Positions 44,889 to 58,100 of a stretch of DNA of 64,000 bases are shown here, one piece after another. The DNA is from Emmonsiellopsis sp. PD_33 (lineage: Eukaryota > Ascomycota > Eurotiomycetes > Onygenales > Ajellomycetaceae). The stretch spans positions 1 to 64,000 of the forward strand of contig JANTQF010000082.1 in assembly GCA_032988165.1 (NCBI GenBank), given 5' to 3'. Each line of letters starts with the position of its first letter. Position 1 is the first letter of the stretch. Under the pieces are notes generated by a model that worked only from the letters and a program-made list of their open reading frames with translations, was not told the DNA's origin and did not search any database. The translations under genes and the position numbers were made by a program.

Positions 44889-45987
44889 ATGGGTTTCACC
44901 GACCTCTCCTCAGACTCTGGCCTCGCCAGTAAGTGTTTTACTCTCGTCCCGCCGTGCTCTGTCCATCTTCTGACCAAAGCCCCTGAAAGTCGCCAATTTC
45001 TATCTCTCCACTAGGAGCTACGTTACCGGGTATGTGTGATCTCTCCCTTCCTTCTAGTATATCCACATGCATTACTCCTCCTTATGATGAAAATAAATTG
45101 GTCCGTGTTTATGAGGCGGCTTAAGACACCGCTGCATGACTACTTCCTACGCGAATTTTCGCATTTCTGACTTGGTTACCCCTCCATTGACGTGTTTATT
45201 TTGTGTGCTTTCCGATTGGATTCAAAAAAGGAAACAAGCTAATCAAGCCAAAATAGCTATGCTCCCTCGCAAGCTGATGTCACCACATTCAAGGCATTCT
45301 CGAGTGCCCCCGACGCTGCCAAATATCCCCATGCTGCCCGCTGGTACAAGCACATTGCCTCCTGGGAGTCCGAGTTCGCTACGCTCCCTGGCGACCCTTC
45401 CAAGCCATTCACCGCATACGGCCCCGAGTCCTCTGAAATCCCAGTAGCTGCCGCCAAGGCCCCTGCTGCGGATGATGACGATGATGATATGGATCTCTTC
45501 GGCAGCGATGACGAGGAGGAGGATGCCGCTCTCGTTGCTGAGAGAGAAAAGAACCTTGCCGAGTATAGAAAGCGGAAAGAGGCCAAACCGAAGCCCGCTG
45601 CCAAATCCATGGTCAAGCTCGATTTAAAGCCTACTGATGGTAAGTTGCTCCGACGACCAGTTTTGGACAGCCCCTCCGCTAACCCTCCTTAGATCAGGAA
45701 ACCACACTAGACGAGATTCAAAAAACTGTCCTAGCCATCCAGAAGGACGGCCTTGTCTGGGCAAAGGATGTGGAAAGAATCCCCGTCGCCTACGGCATCA
45801 AGAAACTCCGGGTTACCATGGTTATTGAGGATGAGAAGGTCTCCGTCAGTGATCTGCAAGAGGAGATTGAAGAAGATCTACCAGAGCACGTTCAGTCGAC
45901 CGATATCGTAAGCAACTCCCTTGATGCCTACTGACTATGTATTATCTTTCTAATTTATCCACCTAGGCTTTCATGCAAAAATTGTAA
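44889..45987 (+). CDS. Translation elongation factor eEF1B, nucleotide-exchange subunit (EF-1 beta)
   Basis: Five exons (44889-44928, 44990-45029, 45257-45639, 45693-45907, 45967-45987) give 232 residues. The N-terminal GST-C-like domain (MGFTDLSSDSGLA, then NFYLSTRSYVTGYAPSQADVTTFKAF) precedes an acidic linker (ADDDDDDMDLFGSDDEEEDA) and the guanine-exchange domain (DLKPTDDQETTLDEIQKTV, GLVWAKDVERIPVAYGIKKLRVTMVIEDEKVSVSDLQ, ending AFMQKL). It recharges eEF1A with GTP during elongation. Two of the exons are tiny (40 and 21 nt), fixed by phase and by the conserved GYAPSQADV and final sequence. The second acceptor (gaaag) is weak but the join is well supported. Confidence 0.94.
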
Positions 45988-47015
45988 ACGACAAACACGA
46001 TGATTGAAGCGAAAAAGGAGATTATAAACCTGGCTTTGGTGTCATGGCTTACCCATTAATGTCGATGTTGACCTAGCCTCAACTCACAATTGCCCTCATG
46101 AAGATAAATGAATAAAACATTGCAATGATGATTCCAAGCCACCCAGCGTAAATTCGTCCTTGTTTTTGTACTACCACTCTAAAGTATTCAGCATGGTTGA
46201 TGTGGATGAAAGTAGATGCGGTTGAAGAAAGCTCACAAGTTTCCCATAATACTTCCAACGCTTCATCTTCGTATTCAGCCCATCACCCTATCAAAGGCAG
46301 ACTGGTATGAATCATCTAGAAGGAGTGTGCATTTTTTAGGTTAGTTACTATGTAACCTTAGAAGTAAAGTGTAACTGCAGCACTGCATTCCGCACAATCA
46401 ATTCCCTACATATCATCTTATCCGATCTAGATGTTCCCATATGTAAATACATATGTCCAGTCGATTCAGGGTTGGTTACAGAATATTTCGACTCCCACCG
46501 ACCGGGAGCTCTATCATCATCGCGCTTGAATAGGTGACTCCAGTTATCCGCGCAACGAGAGAACCAAGAAATTGCCCATGGTTATCAATTAAATTGTTTC
46601 TGGGATAATCTTGAGGTCTGCAGTTTGGCAAAATCACAAGGCACGTGACAGTTGGCCCGAACGGCCTTCCAGGGTTGCTGCTGTCCATGTTTAATCCAAC
46701 ATTTGACATTCTTCATCTCTTGCCCCTGGCCTGTCGTCAGCCCAATTGCTTCGTATTCTTCATGGGAGATCGACTGCTACACAGCATGAACCATTGATAT
46801 ATCCCTTTCAACAACGGCTGGGGGTGTGGCACCCGAATAACTTCGAACCCACACGAATACAGTTTGGTCGAAGCGAACCTTGTGGAGGAAACTTGAAGCG
46901 TTGTATGTACAAAAACTACCTGAAATATATGTACACAAATTAACGCCGGTAGTTATCTCAAATATCTTCAGTGCTGAATGTTTTCTCGGGCCGAAATATC
47001 GCAACCGCAGAGTCT
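45988..47015. other. Convergent intergenic region
   Basis: About 1 kb between convergent genes, AT-balanced, with no supported coding region. Short open frames on both strands lack domains. Confidence 0.45.
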
Positions 47016-48505
47016 TCACCTCCGAAATGATTCCACGATCTCATCCCGAGCATGTAACTCTTCTAGTCCCTCCGCGCCCGATGAGTACTCAACAGAGTAC
47101 TGGATATCTTTTTTGATGATCATCTTTGTGCTATCATTGCTGTCAAGACTGCGTTCGTCGTGTTTCCGTGCGTTGCTGACCGTCGCAGAAGTGGCGCCGT
47201 ATCCCTCAGGGAAAAGACTGGAATCACCACTCCCACCCTGCGTATTGCCCGCGCTTGCGAGATTCCTAGCCCGGCTCGCTGACCTCGTCATCGACTGAAG
47301 AGCGAAACTGTTCCCCGAAGGTGCTGTGTCCGTAGTATCGTGCTGCTTGCTGTTGTATCCACTCTGATTCAACGATGTACCTTCAGCGTTTCCGTAATTG
47401 GTGCTGACTGCAGACATAAAAGGTTTGAGTGCGAAGACTGTGCACGCTATAAGGCTGTAGTGCAGCTGGATCTGCGTCCAAATGGCAGAGCTGACGAGAT
47501 GGAACGAGGGATTGATTGAGTATATCCCTAAGTGAAGACGATACAGACGAATGATAGAGAAGATAACGAGCCTGAGCTGATGTTAGTCCACAGGCATCGG
47601 AAATTTACGTGAACGAAGAAACAAATATGCAAAAGGGGTTTACCTACGGTAAACGGAAAGCGAATGTGCTCAAAACAATCCCTTTCTGCCGCAGTGGCAT
47701 CTGGAGGCCCGCAAGAAGCAAAAGAGCAAGGCCGAAGAGTAATAGCTCAACGACGACGTCCAGTGCTGTGATCACTTGCCATCGAATGAACTATACGCCG
47801 GTTAGGAAATTTCTCAGCTGCGGTTGACTCCCGCAGTGGGTGCTGCTATGAATTGGAACTTTACTATATCCTGACATAAGCTGGCCATATCCTGCCATGG
47901 CATCTTAAGTTCGCAGTTGACGGAAATCAGAAGAATGGCTACAAGGAGCCATATCGTCGATAACACGAGAGTTGCGAAGGCTCCTTGATTGTGGCGCTTT
48001 TTTGGCGACAGATGGATGAAAATAGTGATGATGCAGCACTTGGTGAAGTATAGAGCGATTATGTAGATAATATCGCTGGCAACTAAGGCCTGGAGAGCAA
48101 AGGATATGGTCAGAGAAAGAAAACCAAGTGGACGAGGCGGATCATTTACCTTCTGCACTGTGGGAAGATTGGAGTCGTCGATCAGATCAATCGACCTACC
48201 AAATCCTTTAGACACGCCGAAGAAAGTTACCGCTAAATGGCCAAGAATAAAAGACTGTGGACTGTCAGCCTTAAGAGATGCATCGAACGGGTGTTAATGA
48301 TGGAGGATGGCAAATTTACCGCTGCAATGATGAGGACATAATCGTCTTTGCCAAAGGGAATCCTGGCGTGCACTCGAACGTAAAGACGTATTAGGAGAGC
48401 AAGGCAAGACGCGCACAATCCCATCGCCCCAGCGATAACAACTTTTGCTCCATGGTGATTCGAGTCAATGCTCATCAACGGAGGCGAGAGCCTTGCATGC
48501 GCCAT
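47016..48505 (-). CDS. Fungal rhodopsin-like (PTH11-related) seven-transmembrane protein
   Basis: Five exons (48505-48320, 48254-48150, 48089-47865, 47790-47648, 47571-47016) give 404 residues. Hydrophobic segments include VVIAGAMGLCASCLALLIRLYV, DYVLIIAA, SFILGHLAVTFFGV, SDIIYIIALYFTKCCIITIFI, LVLSTIWLLVAILLI, VITALDVVVELLLFGLALLLL and LVIFSIIRLYRLHL. The PFGKDDY, YxxxLYFTKC and IRWQVITALD patterns are those of the fungal rhodopsin-domain family, whose members are orphan plasma-membrane proteins; one subgroup (Pth11) is a virulence-related sensor in plant pathogens. A Ser-rich, probably cytoplasmic tail of about 130 residues ends with IQYSVEYSSGAE. No CFEM domain is present. The ligand is unknown. 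Confidence 0.87.
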
Positions 48506-49999
48506 AACGAGTCAGTTGCCTGGCATTCGTCCTCATCTCCGATGGGATTTCTATCAACAATATACTGCTGGCTCCTGTCGAGTGTGTGAAAGGACTTGCT
48601 GATACAGTCGCAGCTGCAATAGTGGCCGGACCACGGAACCATTATCAAATAGCCGCTTGGGAGGAAGGCTGGGGCCACAACGCCCATAATCATATCCTTG
48701 TTACGCACAGGCAAAGCCTCATGTGGCATGCCAAAAATGTGAGAGACCAGGATGTATGCATGCTGTCCAACTCAGGAAGGTTTTGACCAGGAATAGCATC
48801 AACACATGAGCAAGGAGCAATTTTATTGTTTTATAATTACGCCGGTGATGAGCAAAATCTTTCTTGTTACACAGAGGAGAGCATACTATTTGTCCGTCCG
48901 CTTGTTTTGATAACAAGAATTTCCACACCCCATCCAGGGTGCAGTGAGCTAACATTTGTCAGGATGAGACAGAAGCGATCTCGCTAAACGGTAATGTTAA
49001 AAATCCCCTGTAACGAAGACGGATCGCTGACTTTGCAGGTGAAAACGATGCATGGTCATTGTTGGAAGGACTTCAAAGAAGAGACAAGATTGGGTTTTCA
49101 GTCACAAAACTTCAGTGGCCATGCTTCAATTCTCCTTCGCTCTGAAACTTGCGGTACCGTACTAGTGATACGAGCAACAGGTGTCGCAATCTATTACAGG
49201 GATATCAGCAGAGCATCCCTCGAGTTGGAATAGGGGAAGATTCAATCCTCGAGGAAGAGGCTCGAGGGAGAGTCTTCAAGGGAGACTGGCTCCTGATCTG
49301 GATGGAGGAGCGGACCGCTTGGGCGCTCACTCCACGCTAAGATCGTTGGTCGGGAGGGCTAACCTTACTTGTCAAGGCGAGATACGACGCAATGCAACAC
49401 AAGTTCCAACCCATGCCCAGGGCCCAGGAGCCCAGCCAGCCGCCGAAAACTAGCGTCATTTTGCAAACAGCTGAGCCTGTCAAGATATGGATGGATCTTC
49501 CAGGCACCGTCCTCTTTTATCAACAACATCAAATGAGATGTCGCGAGATACCCGGAATTGTTTCCACCGTTGTGCGGCAGAGAAGCCAACAGAAGACTTG
49601 CCTCCAACCCCGCACCGATGCCCCCCGCGCTGCCGAAGAAGAGAGCCTGCTTCAAGCGACCGAACTAGGCCAGGGTTCTCCTTCCTTGACATCTCATTCA
49701 GGCCTGTCCTTGCTAGCCTCTGCCTCGCCTAATTTCATCCGGCGGATGAAGTTCCAGGCTCCGGGCTAGCTTGTGAAACACAAAATTCTAGCCGCCGTTT
49801 CGCAGTAGTTGGCCGGTCGTGCTTTTTCAACAGGTCCCGGATTAATTAGCATCCCGTGCAAGCGTTAACGGCCTCCCCTGCTGGAACTCTTGGGCTTCTT
49901 GTTTGCACCTTCATCTGTTCGTTGGCTGATGAAAGTGTGTCCGACTTGCTTCGTTGCAATCGCAGCTTCAACAGCCTCTCGTCCCTGTAGAAGTGCATC
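48506..49999. promoter_or_regulatory. Divergent intergenic region
   Basis: About 1.5 kb between divergent membrane-protein genes. Several short frames occur on both strands but none has a recognisable domain, good splice context or family-like composition. Both promoters must lie here. Confidence 0.4.
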
Positions 50000-51941
50000 A
50001 TGTCTTCTCCAAGTACCTCCTTGAACAAGAATGGCCTCGGTCGCGAAGGCTCAATCGAGCTCGGTCAGGATGTCAACACCCCCACGAGCGGCGCTGTTTC
50101 CGCCAAATATATGGGTACAGTTGCCGACAGGCGCGACATGAGCGCGTTGGGCAAGGAACAGGTGTTACGGGTGAGCAATTGTCGCGATCGGTTTGAAAGA
50201 CGTGTAGACTGATCAAGTGCAGAGAAACTTCCGCTTCATTTCGATTCTCGGGTTCGGCAGCACTCTCATTGCAACATGGGAGGTCATTTTGACGTGTGTT
50301 CCCTCGTCTCCGCTCCACGCTCCCGCACAGACATTGGCTGATACTAGAGATAGGTTACTGTCCTTCGGTTTGCTAGATGGAGGCACTGGTGGCCTGATTT
50401 GGGGCTTCATTGGCATCACTTGTGGGTTCTCCCTCGTGTTTGCGAGTATTGCTGAAATGGCTTCCATGTAAAACCTCTCTACTTCCTGAAGCTTCGGGAC
50501 ACGCATCTAACACATACCAAATAGGGCACCAACAGCTGGTGGCCAGTACCACTGGGTTTCCGAGTTTGCTCCGCCGGGAGGTCAGAAGTTTCTAAGTTAC
50601 ATCACAGGTACTGCCCATCTATCTAAAGCTGCGTAGTGTTCGCCTAACTTGTATAGGATGGCTCTGTGCAATGGGCTGGCAGTGTGCGCTTGTCTCGATC
50701 ACCTTTCTGGCCGGTACCATCATCCAGGGCTTGATCGTCTTGAACAACGAAAATTATATCTTTGAACGCTGGCATGGTACTCTGCTTGTGATTGCCATCA
50801 CTACGTTCTCCATTCTATTCAACACATTCTTGGCCAAGAAACTCCCATTCGTCGAGGGAGTCGTCCTGATTATTCATGTTCTTGGCCTGTTTCTCATCAT
50901 CATCCCCTTGTGGGTGCTTTCGCCTAGAGCTGACGCGAGGGATGTTTTCTTCACGTTCAATAACGGCGGTGGCTGGAACAATGCTGGAACTGCTACATTG
51001 ATTGGATTGTCAACCACTATTACATCCATGATTGGCTATGATTGTGCTGTGCATATGTGTATGTAATTTTCCAGCCCCCCACATGTTCTGAGAACTCTTC
51101 TGCTAATCGGCGCTCTGGCGGAGAACAGCGGAGGAGATTAAAGATGCCTCGAGTACCCTACCAAAAGCAATGATGTCAGCCATCGGGGTTAACGCCATCT
51201 TGGGCCTTATCATGCTGCTCACTTTGTGTTTTACACTGGGTGATGCGGAATCGATTTTAGCATCCCCAACCGGCTTTCCATTCATTCAGGTGTTCTTCAA
51301 CACGACAAAGAACTACCAAGCCACCAATGCCATGGTATCTATCCTCGTCATTACGCTTACAGCTAGTGCTATCGGCGAAGTCGCGACCGCTTCGCGACAG
51401 CTCTGGTCATTCGCCCGTGATAGAGGCCTGCCGTTTTCATCCTTCTTGGCTCATGTAAGAGGGTCTACAAACTGTGCAATAATTTCCCCTGCTAATGATT
51501 GTACAGGTCACGCCAGGCTGGAACATTCCTCTCAATGCCGTCCTAGTCTCCTTAGTCATCACCACTCTTCTCTCTCTTATCAACATTGGTTCGACGGCCG
51601 CTTTGAATGCTATCATTACCCTCGCCCTCAGCTCCCTCATGTCCTCATACATGATCTCCATTACCTGTGTCCTTATCAAGCGCGTGCGTGGAGAGCCACT
51701 ACCCCCACACAAGTGGTCTCTTGGCCGGTATGGCATGCTGATCAATATTCTCGCGCTGTGCTTCCTCGCCCCAATGTTCATCTTCGTATTCTTCCCCCTC
51801 GCAACCCCTGTGGATCCCACAACTATGAACTGGGCCTGCGTCATTTACGGTGGAGTGATTACTATCGCAACCGTGTACTACGCCTTTATCGGAAGGTTCA
51901 CCTATATTCCACCTGTGGCGTTGGTGAAGCGGGACATTTGA
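50000..51941 (+). CDS. APC-family amino acid/GABA/choline permease
   Basis: Six exons (50000-50170, 50223-50467, 50525-50607, 50657-51058, 51129-51454, 51507-51941) give 553 residues and about twelve hydrophobic segments. After a hydrophilic N-terminus come RNFRFISILGFGSTLIATWE, FGLLDGGTGGLIWGF, SIAEMASMAPTAGGQYHWVSEFAP, AMGWQCALVSITFLAG, MIGYDCAVHMSEEIKDASSTLPKAM, SRQLWSFARDRGLPFSS and VTPGWNIPLNAVLVS. This set is typical of the fungal amino acid-choline transporter subgroup (Bat1/Uga4/Hnm1-like), which are proton symporters in plasma or organelle membranes. The substrate cannot be read from sequence. It is next to, and in the same direction as, a P450 gene. Confidence 0.92.
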
Positions 51942-52702
51942 AAAACTCAGCCAAGAAATCTATCTGATTATTGTGGCCGTAGTTTTTTGCCTACTTCGCT
52001 TGGATATATTGATTAGCATTTGTATAGATAGTTTAGTTTGAATATATTTTTTGGACGCAATGAAGGCGCAAATTGCTCGCTTGGCCGTCGCCGTTTGGCT
52101 TCTTCCCCCCCTCACAGATGCTCGATTTTCCCGAGTCCCGCACGACTCCGCTCCCGACAGTTCCCCGAAACCTTAAGCCTATCTCAGATTAGGGCTTTAC
52201 TATTTCGTACCTTGGTGGAGCAGCGCCGCGCTTCAAAATGGAACTCTGCGTAATGCGGGAAGCTAGTAGAACCCGCTTCTGGAGAGGAGGATCGAGATTG
52301 GAGGAAGATTTTGAGAGGGAAACTTGATGATCCTGAACCGAAAGCGATGCATGCATGCAACTTGCAAGGCCCTGGTAAGTTGGTAAGTTGGTAACCCATC
52401 CCAGCCCAGAGTTAGCGCTGTCTCAGCATCCCTTCCAAGCGTTGGTTGAATGCAACACCGTCGCATTTAGGCGCAGCCTAGCAGGAAGTCCTGGATTATT
52501 CCAACGTTGCAACCGTGCAATTCGGCGGGGCGGATGGGGCATGTCTCCGATGTCTTTTACTAACTTATTAGCTGATATCGATATTGATCAACGATCAGCT
52601 GGTGATCATTGATGGAGGAATGTTTTATTTTCTTGACAACCCCTCTACTTCGTTACCCGCCGACAAACGCTGTTTCGGCTGCTCTTCGGCTGGGTATTCA
52701 GA
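51942..52702. promoter_or_regulatory. Intergenic between permease and P450
   Basis: 760 bp: T-rich 3' end of the permease gene at 51960-52050, then the P450 promoter. Palindromic gatcaacgatcagctggtgatcattg-type sequence occurs around 52588-52613. No gene was seen. Confidence 0.4.
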
Positions 52703-54249
52703 ATGCCTCCCATTTCGCTGGTTATCTTATCCGTGGTCAGCCTGACGCTGGTGTACAAATACATCATCGTCCCCGCGTTCTTGTCGCCCTTGTCTAAAGT
52801 CCCAAACGCCCATTTCACGTCCCCGGTTCTTCCAACATGGATATGGTGGAAGCGTCGAAATTCCACCGCAAAAGATATTCTATATTCTCTTCATCGCAAA
52901 TATGGACCTGTGGTCCGGCTCGGGCCGAACGAACTCAGCGTGAACTCTGCGAGTGGGCTACGCACCATTTACGTGGGCGGCTTCGAGAAAGATGATTGGT
53001 ATCACAATGCGTTCATCAACTACCAGACCCCGAATCTGGTCAGCATGTTGCAGCACAAACCGCATTCGATCCAGAAACGGATGCTGTCGCATGTTTACTC
53101 GAAGTCGTATTTGCAGACATGTCCAGACCTGCAAGTCATCGCTAGGAACCTCCTATTCGAACGATTATTCCAACATATCGAGTCCCTGTCACAGAGTGGC
53201 ACGCCATTGAATGTATTCCCCTATCTCGAAGCCTATGGAATGGATTTCACATCTGCATATCTCTTTGGTTTAGCTAACGGAACCAATTTTTTGATGGATG
53301 GTAAGTACCGCGACCATTGGCTGAGTCTCTATACCAAGTTCAAGACGCAACTCCCCGAGGAGCGGAAATTTGGGGAAATCGAGAAATGGTGCCTTGCAAT
53401 GTGTGATGGGGCCCAAAATTACATGGATGGTTTTGAAAAGTCGGGAACTGGGGGATCAACGGCGCCTATAGTTTACGGACAACTTTCTAGCTCCCTGAGG
53501 AAGGACGGTCTACACGGGCCAGAGTTGCGGCTCAGGGTCGCTTCTGAGATGCTCGATCATTTGATTGCAGGCCACGAGACATCTGGAATCACCATGACCT
53601 ACTTGATGTACGAACTGTCCAAGCAACCGTTGCTGCAAGTAAGGCTTCGTGAGGAGTTGCGTACACTTTCACCCCAAATCAACTATCCCCCAACTTCTGA
53701 ATGCCTGGCATCTCCAAAGTCAATCGACGCGCTCCCATTCCTTGATGCTACACTCCGGGAGACTTTGCGGTTGTATGCTGCTGCCCCCGCACCACAGCCA
53801 AGGATCACCCCATTCTCCTCGAAGCCAATCGATATAGAAGGATACGGAGATATTCCAGGCGGCGTCAAGGTTGCTTCCTCGGCCTACGTGTTGCATCGGA
53901 ACGAAAATATATACCCCCAGCCCGAGCAGTGGATACCTGAGCGCTGGATGTCCTCCGACCCGACCGAAATCGCTCAAATGAAAAGATGGTTCTTTCCTTT
54001 TGGCAGCGGCGGAAGGATGTGCTTAGGTAGCAACTTTGCACTACAAGGTACGATCCTAAGAAAGACTGTGTTTCCCGTTGTCCCTTCTCGTATTAAGCGG
54101 TTTTCTTCACAGACATGAAATTAGCTATCGCTGCCATATACTCTAATTACACCACGGAGATCGTGGACGACCAAGGCATCGAACAGGATGATAATTATAT
54201 TGCTGGGCCTGTTTCACAGAAATTGGTTCTGAGATTCAAGCGTGCCTGA
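52703..54249 (+). CDS. Cytochrome P450 monooxygenase
   Basis: Two exons (52703-54047, 54113-54249) give 493 residues. An N-terminal membrane anchor (ISLVILSVVSLTLVYKYIIV) is followed by KYGPVVRLGPNELSVNS, the I-helix region IAGHETSGITMTYLMYEL (with GHETS in the oxygen-binding position), the K-helix ETLR, the ITPFSSKPIDIEGY and FIPERW-like WIPERW motifs, and the haem loop FPFGSGGRMCLGSNFAL with its cysteine ligand. It is a class II, endoplasmic reticulum enzyme; the substrate is unknown. The short second exon completes the C-terminus (MKLAIAAIYSNYTTEI). No terpene, polyketide or peptide synthase lies within the window, so a role in a cluster cannot be claimed. Confidence 0.93.
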
Positions 54250-55167
54250 CAATTGGTTATCCCGATATCCGAGTGAAGCGGCACCTGGCCGGTAATGCTG
54301 CAGCAAAACATTGTTTTCGAAGTTGGAAAGGTAGATAGGATGTGGACCTGCAGAAATCTCACCTCCATCTAGTCTAGCACTCTTCACAAGTTCTCCTAAA
54401 GAGCACACATCTTTACCTATTCCCACTTATTTAGGACGGCTGCTCAAACACCTGCTAGGCTTAAATCTAATCACGAATATATCTGGGCGTTACCAAAGGA
54501 GCTTATGCAACCGCCAGGCTGGATCAAAGGCGCGTCAACCTCCCCAAGCCACCAAACGATCCCAATACCTGCACTGGCGGATCAGTTGGTAGCCACAATA
54601 TCGTTATCTTGCATCCCCATGGGGAAAGGTCCTAGTATGTGCTGGATAGTCACAAGTGATGAATACGGCTACATAATTTGGCAAGTCTATTACAGGGCAC
54701 GGGAATATTTTGTGTGGTGTACAAGCTAGCAAAACGCGGATTTACTGGGGCTGTGAAGTCACTATTAGATACCAGGGCACAGGTCAATATGGGGGGCAGG
54801 AACGGTTAGACAGCGCTTGGTGGAGGTGGGCATATAGTAAACATATACACAAGGAATGTAGAACTATGAGGGAAAGAAATGTATTCAATTGATCGGGTCA
54901 GTGAACAAAGAGTGGTTTATATTTAAGCTCTCAGGTATGTGATAAGATACTGGGGTGCCAGGCAGGCCCAAAAAATTGGGGTGCAACACGTTACCAACCA
55001 AGAAATATCCAAAATCTTCGTAGGAAATAGGAAGTAGGAAATAGAACTATAGGTACATAAAGATTTCTCCGATAAATGATTGGGAAAATGGCTGGTCTCC
55101 AAGAACATGTAAAAAGGCTGGCGGGGAGGAAGGGGCATACACAGGTGAGATAGGGGTTGAGGAAAAG
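54250..55167. other. Convergent intergenic region
   Basis: About 920 bp between the P450 and the NACHT-ankyrin gene. No domain-bearing frame was found; a short repeat, taggaaataggaagtaggaaatag, lies near 55020-55045. Confidence 0.45.
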
Positions 55168-58100
55168 TCAATTCCTTCTCTTTCTCTTATAAAGTAATCG
55201 TACATCTAGTGCCCCCTTTGCAAGTAGCAAATCAACAATGGCATCATGTCGGGCAGTATATGCAGCTGCCAGTGCGCTTCCATGGGTGCCCTTAGCATCG
55301 AGATCTGGTCGCTTCTCAAGCAACAGCTCGACTATCTTCTTGTTACCTTGGAATGAAGCATGCTGCAATGCACTGTTCTGTTCGCGATCCTCATCCTGGC
55401 AATTGACATTTGCCCCATTATCAAGTAATAGTTTCACTATACCCTCAAACGCCCATACTGATGCAGCCTGTAGAGCACTGCCAAGTTGTCCTCGTCCCGC
55501 GTTTACATCCGCCCCCTTCTCAATCAACAATTTCACTATGTTCTCTTTACCAGAGAATGAAGCTTCATAGATGGCGGTATTGCCGTCATCATCTTGAAAA
55601 TTAACATCTGCACCTTTTTCAATCAGAAGAACCACGATATCTTCCATTCCACCTCTTGAAGCAATCCCTAGCGCCGTTCCATTTTCCTCGCCCTGAGTAT
55701 TGGCCGCTACTCCGCGCTCGAGCAACAATTTTGCTACCTCATAATGGCGCGATCCCACAGCATATTCGAGCGCCCCCGGGCCTTGCGATTTGAGATCTGC
55801 GCCTCGCTCAATCAACAAATTTGCAATGTTAAAAGCAGATGACAATATACTGGAGAGGCACGCAGATTCCAGAGGGCTTCTATGCGAGCTATCCCGAGGG
55901 TTGACTTCCGCTTCATGGTAAAGCAACAGCTTCACCGCATCATAGTGGCCATGATATGAGGCAAGCTCTAGGATATTTCGAGAATCTTTTCCGCACGACT
56001 CAACATCAACTCCCTGTTCAAGCAAAAGTTTCGCCACGTTTGTATGTCCTCGGACAACCGCTGCTTCGATGGCCGATATAAATTCACCGCCGGGATTTGA
56101 AGTGTTATTTTGTGCCCCTACGCGGAGAAGCATTCGCACGATTTGCTCATAGCCATGTGCCGCGGCTGCCTGCAAAGGACTCCCAAGACCCCCGCAGGCT
56201 ACATTCACTTGCACTTTATGATCCAACAGAAGTGAAACAGTAGATTCGTCTCCTGAATTGCATGCATAGTAAATCGGATAGACACCAGAGTCGTCAGGCT
56301 TGTCAACTGGCCTACCATCGTTGATTAACCGAGCAGCGAGTTTTGATTCCCCATTGGCAACGACTCGGTGGAGAGCATCCTTCGGGGGAGGTCCGGTCGC
56401 ATATTTTTGGAAAACCGGAGGTACATTAATAAGATTTGACGAGTATATAGCTAACTTAGGATCGGCTTCCAGTATCGGTGACTGGGTAGCTGAATTATAG
56501 TCTTCGCTCCGAGGATTGTCGTGCATGGCTTTTAACTGTAGGATTGCTGCGATGGCTTTTCGGTTTTGGAAGATCGTATCCATGCCGTCAACGCATTCCT
56601 TTGAGAGAGAACCACTGTTGTCAAGTGAGCGCTCTACATGTTTATCAAAGTGTTTTGCTGCATAATGAAGAAACGGATATTCGCGGAGCAAGCGGCGCAA
56701 TTCGTGTACGCGGCTCCTTGGGCCTTCGCCGAGAGGACTGTGTTGAAGGTAACGGAGACAACTGATCGCAAGTGTATCATTTGCTCTAGTTTTGCTTTTT
56801 AACTGTGCCCAGTACACAGAATCCTTCTCAGGCCGAGTTAGGAATTCTTTAACGGAATAATGCAGTAAGTGGATCGTGCTTTTCAAGGGTTTTATACTGT
56901 TTTCATTGACAGCAATTAGGCCCCTGCAATATTCCAGGATAGCCTCGATGTTGACAATTTCTGTTCGGTCGATGTCGCTGAACGAAACCGCATACGGCAG
57001 TTGTGTTATTATCGATAGCGGGAGTTTTGCGTACAGCACCCACATAAGAGTGTTCAAGGCAACAGTTTGCCTGTGTTTTGGCTTCAGCTGCGCAATTTGG
57101 TTCATAATTCGGATATACGTCTCGTCTAGACCCTGAGGCAATTCAAGCAGGGCCCTGCGCATCTCTGAAGCAGTACCAGTCTTGCTGAGCTCGCAAAGCT
57201 CCTGCAGCTGAAGATTGGCCCAGAGAATCCTTTTTCGTGAACTTTATTAGCATGCTTGTTTGTGTGTATATAGAACTAACTGGGGGGGGGGGTTTACATA
57301 CATGCCCTCCGATTTATCTATCAACGACCGAATGATTTCTTCTTCCAGGGAGTCGTCAGGAAGTCTCAACCGCTTTCCGTTTTTACCATCCTTCAGCTCT
57401 TTAACCTTGTCCGTAACGAAGGTTTTGATGTCTCCGGCACTATCCTGCTCGCGAATTCCGATCGTTCGTGCGCCCGAGCCAGAAAACGCCAAGTGTATGT
57501 CGATTTCCTTCCTACTGGTGACGAAGACCTTCGTATGTGGGATATCCATGGCTTTGAAAAGAAAACCTATAATCTTATCACGGTCCTGTACTGGGCATTC
57601 ATCCAGGGCGTCGACGATAAGGAAGATCTTTTTAAAGCTTCTCGCAACCTCGGAATATAAATCCGGGGTACATTCAACCAAAGGATCGTGGTGCTCGTCT
57701 TTGAAAGTGTTCAACTTGGGGCTCATCGTGTTACATTTTTGGCATAATTGTAACATTATCCCAGATATAACCAACCCGAGGTCCTTTAGACGCTCGTTTC
57801 GATAGTCGTAGTAAACATAGAGGATACCGATATTATTCTGTTTGGGGTACTGGCCAGATAAATAATCAATTACATTGGACCTATCTTTTGTTAGCAAATC
57901 GCCTGCGAGGTCAATTACTTGCCACTTGGGGATACGAACGCAATTACAGACTTCCCAACGCCAGCTAAAAGAGGGTATGTTAGTATATATATTCTATGTG
58001 ACGCAGGCTTTATTAGAGTACTTACGCTTTCCATGGCACCAGAGCAAACTCGAATCTTGGTCACCAAGCCAAGCCTTAAACTGATCAGTACCCAAAAGCC

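Noticed and set aside
49392..49769. 125-codon plus-strand frame before the permease gene
   Set aside because: Overlapping frames on both strands are equally long, no domain is seen, and no splice structure links it to the permease.
50000..54249. Secondary-metabolite gene cluster (permease plus P450)
   Set aside because: No core synthase, cyclase or cluster regulator is in the window; two adjacent genes are not enough.
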